Shown here in pieces: positions 15,939 to 22,440 of a stretch of DNA of 36,255 bases. The stretch covers positions 1-36,255 of the forward strand of contig NZ_JANQIM010000020.1 in NCBI RefSeq assembly GCF_028282165.1, in the 5' to 3' direction. Under the pieces are notes generated by a model, which had not been told where the DNA came from, searched no databases, and was given only the letters and a program-made list of their open reading frames with translations. This DNA comes from Winogradskyella sp. (GTDB lineage Bacteria; Bacteroidota; Bacteroidia; Flavobacteriales; Flavobacteriaceae). The position numbers and the translations under genes were made by a program. Every line of letters begins with the position of its first letter. Position 1 is the stretch's first letter.

Positions 15939-16537
15939 TCTGCTGTTGAAAAATAGATTTCATAAAAAATCATTGGCCCTGTGATAATTGTCCAAATTAA
16001 AACTGCCACGTTAATATAAAAATATATTGATTTATAAAACTCTACAACTTTGTCAGATTGTAAAATCTCCAATAAATAAATAGTAACTGCAACAATAATC
16101 ATCCATATACTTGTGATCTTTAAAAATTTTTCGTTTGGATCAAACAAAGCATCAAAATTAAGTACAGCGTAAAGAATGAATTGCAAGCAATAGACAAAAT
16201 AAAAGTATTTCAAAGTTCTTCTGTAAATACTTTTATCAATTATCTTATAGTTAATTAATGTTATAAAACTGCTTAAACCTCCCATCCAAAAAATCAAATA
16301 CCACCAGTAATTCTTCTCAATCTTGGTGTTCTCAATTAATTGAAATAATTCAAGGCTTCTCAAATGACTTGGATATCTGCCAATGAAGTCAACAAAAAAA
16401 GCGTATAACAAAAAATAAATCAAAAATTTAGCAGCAGTAGTCTTATATTGCCTGTATAAAATAAGACCTGTCACTGCTGCTAAGAACTCCAAGGAATGAG
16501 TAATTAAAAAATAATTATCCTTTAAAAACTCTTCCAT
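15830..16537 (-). CDS. Multi-pass membrane protein, putative sensor module of the adjacent kinase
   Basis: 235 residues with about seven hydrophobic helices (roughly 12-29, 36-53, 78-98, 107-127, 138-156, 168-192, 204-226) and short loops. It contains few charged residues in the helices. No family is recognised. It starts 3 nt after the stop of the anchored paralog upstream, and its 3' end overlaps the kinase gene, so the stoichiometry is probably coupled. A kinase with a single membrane helix plus a separate seven-helix protein suggests a split sensor kinase, in which this protein perceives the signal in the membrane. That role is inferred from context only. Confidence 0.7.
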   Translation of the reverse strand: MEEFLKDNYFLITHSLEFLAAVTGLILYRQYKTTAAKFLIYFLLYAFFVDFIGRYPSHLRSLELFQLIENTKIEKNYWWYLIFWMGGLSSFITLINYKIIDKSIYRRTLKYFYFVYCLQFILYAVLNFDALFDPNEKFLKITSIWMIIVAVTIYLLEILQSDKVVEFYKSIYFYINVAVLIWTIITGPMIFYEIYFSTADWNFIILKWQIYLVINVLFYVTLTLALVFCKPKSKS

Positions 16538-16540
16538 TAA

Positions 16541-17056
16541 TTATTGTGGATATTTTGCGCCAGGTGGATCGCCCTGACCGCCCATATTTAATCCATTAGC
16601 ACCACCTATGTCGTTGCTTCCTCCTTGCAACAACGAAAACATACTCCCTTGAGCAGTATTTCTAGTGCCTGTTGGAATAAAAAACATGGTCATTAAACCT
16701 GGCCCTTCTTTAGTGTCTGGATAAGCACCTGCATAGATTCTTAAACCATCTAATATGTAACCTAGCGAATCTGCCTGTTGCTCTGCATACTCTAAATAAG
16801 ACCTAATATCAGCTATTGGGTACCAAGACGATCTATTATCTCCTGTTTCTGTATTTTTCAATAGCGAATCGCTAATAATACTGTGCCTAAGATCATAGGC
16901 TTGGTCTAAAGCTGTGGCTTCTAATGGTGTTATTAAACCATTTGGTACAGCGGATTTTGAAATACCTTTTATACTGGAATCATCTTTACAGCAAATAAAA
17001 TATACGGTTAGGGCGCCAATAATGGCACCAAGGATAAACAATCCAAAGTTTTTCAT
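16541..17056 (-). CDS. Membrane-anchored protein of unknown family, paralog of the next upstream gene
   Basis: 171 residues. An N-terminal hydrophobic segment (MKNFGLFILGAIIGALTVYF, then ICC) anchors it in the membrane; the double Cys is not a clear lipobox. The rest aligns with the 129-residue neighbour at 17120-17509: GLITPLEATALDQAYDLR, then NRSSWYPIADIRSYLEYAEQ, then LGYILDGLRIYAGAYPDT, then a TMFFIPTGT strand. The C-termini are nearly identical (GLNMGGQGDPPGAKYPQ here). The family is not one I recognise. Context (tight operon with a seven-helix protein and a kinase) suggests a signalling role, perhaps as a ligand-binding or interaction partner at the membrane. Confidence 0.7.
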   Translation of the reverse strand: MKNFGLFILGAIIGALTVYFICCKDDSSIKGISKSAVPNGLITPLEATALDQAYDLRHSIISDSLLKNTETGDNRSSWYPIADIRSYLEYAEQQADSLGYILDGLRIYAGAYPDTKEGPGLMTMFFIPTGTRNTAQGSMFSLLQGGSNDIGGANGLNMGGQGDPPGAKYPQ

Positions 17057-17119
17057 GACAAGTTAATTTAAATTAATAAATAGTTAATTATGAGCAAAGT
17101 TTTATAGCTCATCAAGGTA

Positions 17120-17509
17120 CTACTGAGGATAGCTAGCACTTGGTGGATCTCCTTGGCCACCCATATTAAGACCTCTTGCATCTTTTATATCATGGCTCAA
17201 GCTATTTCCCTCTTCTCCATTGGCATTACTTGCCGTTGGGACCATGAACGCCGTTGAATAACCTACCTGCCCATCAACCGTAGGATACGCTCCACAATAA
17301 ATACGAATTCCGTCCATTTCGTAACCTAGCTCTTTAGCTTGTGCTTCGGCATAAGCTAGGTATTTTTTAATCTCGTCTAAGGAAAACCAGGTAGATCGGT
17401 TATCTGGTCGTTTTGTAATGTCTTTGCTTACTAGGTCACAGCGTAACGTGAAAGCATCATTTAATTTCTTTGCCTCTTCAGGCGTAATCAAACCTTTAGG
17501 GTTGCTCAT
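17120..17509 (-). CDS. Soluble protein of unknown family, paralog of the anchored downstream protein
   Basis: 129 residues with no signal peptide or membrane helix, so probably cytoplasmic. It begins MSNPKGLITPEEAKKLNDAF, followed by DNRSTWFSLDEIKKYLAYAE, then LGYEMDGIRIYCGAYPTVDG, a TAFMVPTAS strand and the tail GLNMGGQGDPPSASYPQ. It shares the same domain order as the 171-residue neighbour, with 15 of the last 17 residues identical. First gene of a four-gene unit preceded by a predicted promoter at 17586-17615; 63 nt separate it from the next gene. No function can be assigned. Confidence 0.7.
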   Translation of the reverse strand: MSNPKGLITPEEAKKLNDAFTLRCDLVSKDITKRPDNRSTWFSLDEIKKYLAYAEAQAKELGYEMDGIRIYCGAYPTVDGQVGYSTAFMVPTASNANGEEGNSLSHDIKDARGLNMGGQGDPPSASYPQ

Positions 17510-17585
17510 TTTTCAGTTAGTTTAGAAGTTAATAATTAGTTTTGGTTTACTAATTAAGGGTTTTTAGGAATTAAGGGATTAACTA

Positions 17586-17615
17586 TAAAATTATGGAATT
17601 TATAGCAGACTGCAA
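17586..17615 (-). promoter_or_regulatory. Predicted promoter of the paralog/membrane/kinase operon
   Basis: On the minus strand TTG (17615-17613) is followed after exactly 19 nt by TAATTTTA (17593-17586), matching the Bacteroidota TTG-N19-TAnnTTTG pattern except for the final base. The 5' leader would be about 70 nt. A weak hairpin (AATTAGT/ACTAATT, 17534-17555) lies within that leader. Confidence 0.5.
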
Positions 17616-17639
17616 GCATTTATTACAATTCTTCTTACG

Positions 17640-18491
17640 TTAGGTATCTTTTAGTCCGATTTTTAAGGTATTTCCTACTGTTTTTTGACTCAGCAAACTA
17701 ATGGACTCTTCACTAAGTTGTAAAATTCTCGGATATCCTCCTGTGGTTTGAGCGTCTCGCATTAGCACTATCAAATTACCTTGGGGTGTTAATTGTACTG
17801 TACCTGGTAATACTGGAGCCGTTAAAATTGGCTCTAATCGGTTTTTTAACAATGGCTCTAATTGATAAGCCATTCTATTATTGTATTTAGAAACCTTAAG
17901 CTCACTATTGAGCAATTGTTCTTTTTGATGAAGGTTTAGACAACCAAACTCTGGCCCTTTATAGGCTTCAAGAATCTGGTTGTTAAATATGGAGTCATTA
18001 TATTTAACTGTAGCATTAGATTCCTGAAGCCTTTGGTCAATGCTTAAATACGTTATAACATCATTAGTCTCAATGACACCTTTTGCTGTAATAGGTCGAT
18101 ATTGGCTTAGGCTATTAAATACGGTTTCAGATTCAAAGCCGCCTTTTATTGCCAAATAAGTTCTAAACCCTTTAGTTGTATGCCCAAAACTCAATACATC
18201 ATCTGTCTCAATTTGTATTGCACAATTTTGTCCTATGGGCTTATTGTTCAATCGAGAGCGCATATAGGCTCCAGAAATTACTATCTGTGTCGGGTTCATA
18301 AACCGAAATGTCCCGCCAATCATAGTCATTTCCAAAACAGCATCAAATTTATTATTTCCAAGAAGCGCGTTAGCAAATTGACTGGAATAGGAATCCATAA
18401 CTCCTGAAACAGGCACTCCAAAAGCTCTAAAACCTAATCGTCCCAAATCTTGCATGGTTGTATAAAATCCTGGGTTTAAAACTTTAAGCAT
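17640..18491 (-). CDS. pxpC: 5-oxoprolinase subunit PxpC (KipA-like)
   Basis: 283 residues with the carboxyltransferase-like fold of the KipA/PxpC family: VLNPGFYTTMQDLGRLGF at the N-terminus, FGVPVSGVMDSYS (24-36), and GTVQLTPQGNLIVLMRDAQT (230-249), then TGGYPRI. With PxpA and PxpB it forms the bacterial ATP-dependent 5-oxoprolinase, which opens 5-oxo-L-proline (pyroglutamate) to glutamate. The start overlaps the end of pxpB by 8 nt. Last gene of the DUF2891-NRAMP-pxpA-pxpB-pxpC operon. Confidence 0.92.
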   Translation of the reverse strand: MLKVLNPGFYTTMQDLGRLGFRAFGVPVSGVMDSYSSQFANALLGNNKFDAVLEMTMIGGTFRFMNPTQIVISGAYMRSRLNNKPIGQNCAIQIETDDVLSFGHTTKGFRTYLAIKGGFESETVFNSLSQYRPITAKGVIETNDVITYLSIDQRLQESNATVKYNDSIFNNQILEAYKGPEFGCLNLHQKEQLLNSELKVSKYNNRMAYQLEPLLKNRLEPILTAPVLPGTVQLTPQGNLIVLMRDAQTTGGYPRILQLSEESISLLSQKTVGNTLKIGLKDT

Positions 18492-19215
18492 TTGGAGTTA
18501 TGGACTTGAGTTTAAACTTAGATTTAGACACTCGGTCTTTCAGCTCTATAAATTCGGGCTTAGATATAGACTTAAATTTTACCTTATCTCCTGCTTGTAT
18601 GGGGCAAGGTATTTCATGAAGCGAATTAAATAATTCTACGGGAGTTTGGCCAATAATATGCCATCCACCCGGACTATCTTGCGGATAGATTCCGGTTTGT
18701 TCTCCACCAATTGCAACGGCTCCCTTTTTAACATCAAACTTAGGTGTCTTTTTTCTGTCTAAATGCAACTTAGAATTCAGTCCGCCCAAGTATAGAAAGC
18801 CTGGTAAAAATCCTATAAAAAAAACCGTATAAATGCTTTCGGAATGCAGCTTAACAACCTCTTGCTTTATAAGCCCTTTCTCTTTTGAAAAGTTCTCAAA
18901 ATCGACTCCAAATTCTTCATCATAGCAAACAGGTATTTCCCAAGTTGAAGATGCTATTTCTAAATCTCCACCTTGGGTTTCAAAAAGCGATTTAAGCTCA
19001 AAAAACTTATCATTGATGTTTTCAATAGTAAAATTATAAATAATTAATATTGAGCTATATGTGTGAATTATTTCAATCTTTTGTTTAATATATTTATTCA
19101 TAATCTTATTTTTGAATTTTAAGATGCTTTTTAAGATATTCTCATCAATTATTCTTGGCCACTCTATTAAAATAGACCGCTCATTGTACTGTGAATATCT
19201 AAGCTTAAAATCCAT
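18484..19215 (-). CDS. pxpB: 5-oxoprolinase subunit PxpB (KipI-like)
   Basis: 243 residues. The KipI/PxpB domain shows FIGFLPGFLYLGGL (about 133-146), the KTPKFDVKKG stretch and GAVAIGGEQTGIYPQDSPGG (165-184), followed by WHIIGQTP. These are the diagnostic cyclophilin-like-fold motifs of the family. Subunit of the PxpABC 5-oxoprolinase in the cytoplasm; in Bacillus the homologue KipI also inhibits the sporulation kinase KinA. It starts 6 nt after pxpA and overlaps pxpC. The N-terminal ~90 residues are Ile/Lys-rich and divergent. Confidence 0.92.
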   Translation of the reverse strand: MDFKLRYSQYNERSILIEWPRIIDENILKSILKFKNKIMNKYIKQKIEIIHTYSSILIIYNFTIENINDKFFELKSLFETQGGDLEIASSTWEIPVCYDEEFGVDFENFSKEKGLIKQEVVKLHSESIYTVFFIGFLPGFLYLGGLNSKLHLDRKKTPKFDVKKGAVAIGGEQTGIYPQDSPGGWHIIGQTPVELFNSLHEIPCPIQAGDKVKFKSISKPEFIELKDRVSKSKFKLKSITPNA

Positions 19216-19221
19216 TAGATT

Positions 19222-19962
19222 TTATTGAATTCCTATATCGTTTTTTGGCAATTCCAACTTTAAAAATTTTAAAATTTGAATTGCATTTTTGTTGTCACCA
19301 TGTACACAAAACGTTGATGCTTTAATCGCCACTTTCTCACCATTAACCGTCGTTAATTTTTGATGCTTTATCATACCCAATATATGACTCAAAATTTCAT
19401 TATTATCAGTCAAAATAGCACTATTATTCTTTCTAGAAACTAACGATAAATCAGGGTTATAATTTCTATCTGCAAAGCCCTCATAAACCACATTGATTTT
19501 TTCGTTTTTGGCTTGCTTAGCTATAACAGATTGGTATGGCACATAAAGTTGTATTGGCAATGCTATACTTTTTACAACTTCGATAATAACACTAGCTGTT
19601 TTTATATCTTTGGCTGCCAAGTTATACAAAGCACCATGTGGCTTAATATGATGCAATTGAGCTCGCTCTGCGTAAAGCACCTTTTGCAATGCCCTAATTT
19701 GTTGCTTTAAAGTAGTATACAAATCTGCCGCAGACATGTCCATAACCGTCCTCCCGAAGTTTACTTTGTCGGGAAATGATGGATGCGCACCAATTTTAAC
19801 CTTATGCGCTTTGGCTAGCTTCACAACCTCCATCATGGTTTGCAAGTTACCTGCATGACCACCACAGGCAATATTACAAGAAGAAAGGTAAGGCATTAAA
19901 TGGGCTTCATTATTTAAACCCTCACCTACATCAGCATTGATATCTATTGAATAGTTATACAT
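19222..19962 (-). CDS. pxpA: 5-oxoprolinase subunit PxpA (LamB/YcsF family)
   Basis: 246 residues, normal length. Conserved family motifs are DINADVGEG (7-15), SSCNIACGGHAGN (27-39), GAHPSFPDKVNFGR (58-71) and HIKPHGALYN (105-114). A later ADRNYNPDLSLVSR segment corresponds to the family's conserved FADRxY motif. PxpA has a TIM-barrel-like fold and supplies a catalytic part of the PxpABC complex that hydrolyses 5-oxoproline using ATP. Its start codon overlaps the stop of the transporter gene by 1 nt (TAATG), indicating coupled translation. Confidence 0.95.
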   Translation of the reverse strand: MYNYSIDINADVGEGLNNEAHLMPYLSSCNIACGGHAGNLQTMMEVVKLAKAHKVKIGAHPSFPDKVNFGRTVMDMSAADLYTTLKQQIRALQKVLYAERAQLHHIKPHGALYNLAAKDIKTASVIIEVVKSIALPIQLYVPYQSVIAKQAKNEKINVVYEGFADRNYNPDLSLVSRKNNSAILTDNNEILSHILGMIKHQKLTTVNGEKVAIKASTFCVHGDNKNAIQILKFLKLELPKNDIGIQ

Positions 19963-21185
19963 TAAATTAGATTAAAAACGCTTAATACACCCTTGAGGCC
20001 GAGGCCTATGGTTATTAAGACAATGATAAACCCTAAACCATTTTGAAATTTTGAATTTTTATAAGTCCCTAAAACAGATGTTTTATTCATCACCCAAAGT
20101 AAAAACCCAGCTATAATTGGCAATAATAAACCGTTGGCGACTTGAGCAAATTTTATGATCTCAATAGACTTAAAACCAATCGCTGAAAAAACTATCCCTA
20201 ATATTAGTATTAATATCCAAACTGTTCTAAATTTTAGAGATTTGAGACTCGGCTCCCATCCCAAGCAACCACTAGCAACAAAAGCTGCCGCTAATGGTGC
20301 TGTAATGGCGCTTGTTATTCCTGCTGCGAACAGACCTATTGATAAAAAGTGCTTAGCATAAATACCAAATAAAGGCTGTAATCCCATTGCCAAATCTGAA
20401 GCATTAGAAATTTCTTGCGATTGAATTGCCGAAGCTGATATAATTATGCTCATGGATACCACACCTCCTAAAATTACTGCTATTACGGTATCTTTTCTAG
20501 CATAACTTAAATCCGCTTGGTTTTTCCATTTGGTTTTTGCCAAAGATGCATGCAAGAAGAGATTATAGGGGACAACGGTTGTACCAATAAGCCCAACAAT
20601 GGTAAGAATACTCTTTTCTGGCGCATTTGGAATCAAAGCGCCTTTTAATATGTCTAACAGATTAGGTTTTGTAAGAAATGCTGTAATTAAAAAGGCAAGA
20701 CTCAATAATACTACCAAACCCACCAAAAAGCGCTCTAAAATCTTATAATTGCTCAAATAAAGCACTATAAATGCTACTATACCAATCACCAAAGGCAAGA
20801 CTTTGAAATTAAATTCACCAATCCCAACATTTGGGCTTCCAAATATGGTTTCCAAACCCAATGCACCACCACTAATATTTCCTGCTTCGTATGCTGCATT
20901 ACCCACTACAATAGCACTCAGTATTAAAAAAATGGCAAATCCTTTTGCGATAGGATGCTTTATTTCTTCCCTTATAATTTCTGCCAATCCTTTTTGGGAG
21001 ATCACCCCTAGGCGAGCTGCCATTTCTTGCAAAACAATCGTGGCTATAATAGATAATACCATAGCCCATAGTAGCGCATTTCCGAAATTTACACCTGCTA
21101 AAGTGCACACAGTCACTGTTCCTGGGCCAATAAAAGCGGCAGCTACCAGAGGTCCTGGACCAATATGTCTAAAAATGTTTTTCAC
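19962..21185 (-). CDS. NRAMP-fold transporter lacking canonical metal ligands (YcsG-like)
   Basis: 407 residues, about 11 membrane helices, starting at GTG within a TAGTG overlap with the upstream gene. The overall pattern is NRAMP/SLC11 (HIGPGPLVAAAFIGPGTVTV in helix 1; GLIGTTVVPYNLFLHASLAK in helix 6). The metal-binding DPGN of helix 1 is GPGT (20-23). In helix 6 the usual A-x-x-M-P-H is T-T-V-V-P-Y (202-207). Thus the Asp, Asn, Ala and Met that hold Mn2+ or Fe2+ in studied NRAMPs are replaced. Bacillus subtilis carries an NRAMP-family gene (ycsG) in its pxp operon too. The context points to uptake of 5-oxoproline or a related compound rather than a metal. This is inference. Confidence 0.85.
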   Translation of the reverse strand: MKNIFRHIGPGPLVAAAFIGPGTVTVCTLAGVNFGNALLWAMVLSIIATIVLQEMAARLGVISQKGLAEIIREEIKHPIAKGFAIFLILSAIVVGNAAYEAGNISGGALGLETIFGSPNVGIGEFNFKVLPLVIGIVAFIVLYLSNYKILERFLVGLVVLLSLAFLITAFLTKPNLLDILKGALIPNAPEKSILTIVGLIGTTVVPYNLFLHASLAKTKWKNQADLSYARKDTVIAVILGGVVSMSIIISASAIQSQEISNASDLAMGLQPLFGIYAKHFLSIGLFAAGITSAITAPLAAAFVASGCLGWEPSLKSLKFRTVWILILILGIVFSAIGFKSIEIIKFAQVANGLLLPIIAGFLLWVMNKTSVLGTYKNSKFQNGLGFIIVLITIGLGLKGVLSVFNLI

Positions 21186-22288
21186 TAGTTTTCTATTGAA
21201 TTTAAAGCATAAATTGCAAAACTACCTAACCAGTGCCCGCCTTCATAGCTATCTCCCACAATATTAGACAGTGAATAATTAATGTGCTGATTAGCTATAT
21301 TTTTAAGATGATCATACTCTGGTAAATCTTTAGCAATATAATTTAGACTCCAAGCCCTAGAAAAATTGACACCATCGAGATGCACTAGTTTCCCATCTGT
21401 TCTGTCCGATACTTTACCTGTTTCAATTTGAAAGGATTTAGACTTAAGTTGGGGTAAAAATTTATCTATCCAAATTCTAAATTCCTCCACTGATAAAACA
21501 CGCTTCATTAAGGCCGCTTCCTCTAAACAAGGTGACAAAAAATCGAATCCGCTCGGTTCCCAGCTAAGCGGACAAGACTCATCATTCATATAGAAATCCT
21601 TAGCTCTTTTTTCTATTAATGTTTTTAATTTGGTATGGTTAACTGTTAAAGCGTAATCGTATGCAAAGCTTAATCCAAATGCAGTATTTGGATGCTCTCC
21701 TACTCGAATTGGGTAATTGAGCTTAGGTAAAAACTCTAAATAACGATTTACTATAAGGTCTGTTAATGGCTGAAGGTTAATTTCTACCTTTTTAGCTATA
21801 TCATAGTCCCAATTGTGCAACTCTTCAGCTAGTTTTAGCAACCAAGCCCAGCCATAGGTACGCTCATAAGATTTGTTGTGTTCTCCATTAAAATAGTCTA
21901 TCTCTCTCTCAATATTATCTTTAGAAATACTTTGCAATAACCTTTGATTGATTTCAACTTTACTTTCTAAATTGGGGAACTGCCGTATTAAACTCACTAA
22001 ACTCCAATGACCATGTACTGCAGAGTGCCAATCGAAACAACCATAAAATGCAGGATGTAATTCTTGAGGTGATTGTAAGTCATCATCACTTCCTAGAGTC
22101 TGACCTAATTTGTTAGGGTATTCTGTGCCAATACAAGCCAAAGGTAATTCTGCGAGACGATTGGCCTGTTCTAAATTTAGTTTTGGGATTTCTACTATAG
22201 CAATATGGGTAATTGTAGGTGTAACTTTTTTTGAATTTTGACAACTAAAAAGTAAACCAAAAACATAGATAGAGATAACGTATTTCAT
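21185..22288 (-). CDS. DUF2891-family lipoprotein
   Basis: 367 residues. Lipoprotein signal MKYVISIYVFGLLFSC with Cys16. The DUF2891 signature HPAFYGCFDWHSAVHGHW lies at 78-95, followed by TYGWAWLLKLAEEL, YPIRVGEHPNTAFGLSFAYD and DGVNFSRAWSLNYIAKDLP, ending GDSYEGGHWLGSFAIYAL. The many conserved Trp, His and Asp residues and the all-helical pattern resemble an (alpha/alpha) toroid enzyme fold, but the activity of DUF2891 is not established to my knowledge. First gene of the pxp operon and coupled to the transporter (TAGTG). It may act in the periplasm to release or process the compound that the transporter and PxpABC handle. Confidence 0.85.
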   Translation of the reverse strand: MKYVISIYVFGLLFSCQNSKKVTPTITHIAIVEIPKLNLEQANRLAELPLACIGTEYPNKLGQTLGSDDDLQSPQELHPAFYGCFDWHSAVHGHWSLVSLIRQFPNLESKVEINQRLLQSISKDNIEREIDYFNGEHNKSYERTYGWAWLLKLAEELHNWDYDIAKKVEINLQPLTDLIVNRYLEFLPKLNYPIRVGEHPNTAFGLSFAYDYALTVNHTKLKTLIEKRAKDFYMNDESCPLSWEPSGFDFLSPCLEEAALMKRVLSVEEFRIWIDKFLPQLKSKSFQIETGKVSDRTDGKLVHLDGVNFSRAWSLNYIAKDLPEYDHLKNIANQHINYSLSNIVGDSYEGGHWLGSFAIYALNSIEN

Positions 22289-22356
22289 AAAGTTAGTTAT
22301 TGGTGTAGTAAAAATACATTAAAATGCAGTTTTATTTAAGTTTTATACTAACACCC

Positions 22357-22386
22357 TTGAAATCCTAAGAATACTGTTTATCTTTA
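22357..22386 (+). promoter_or_regulatory. Predicted promoter of the TolB-like/TPR membrane protein gene
   Basis: TTG (22357-22359) is followed after exactly 19 nt by TATCTTTA (22379-22386), matching the Bacteroidota -33/-7 pattern except for the last base. The predicted 5' leader is about 48 nt. It lies in the 152-nt divergent gap shared with the pxp operon. Confidence 0.5.
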
Positions 22387-22440
22387 AGCTTGAATTTTTC
22401 CTGACTAGGATTAACCGGTAACCATTAATAATTAATTGTA

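Noticed and set aside
19962..21185. Calling the transporter MntH (Mn2+ uptake)
   Set aside because: The metal-binding residues of helices 1 and 6 are replaced and the operon concerns 5-oxoproline.
20803..21267. Plus-strand frame of 154 codons opposite the NRAMP-like gene
   Set aside because: It mirrors the hydrophobic helices of the transporter gene; the minus strand has clear family motifs and coupled overlaps.
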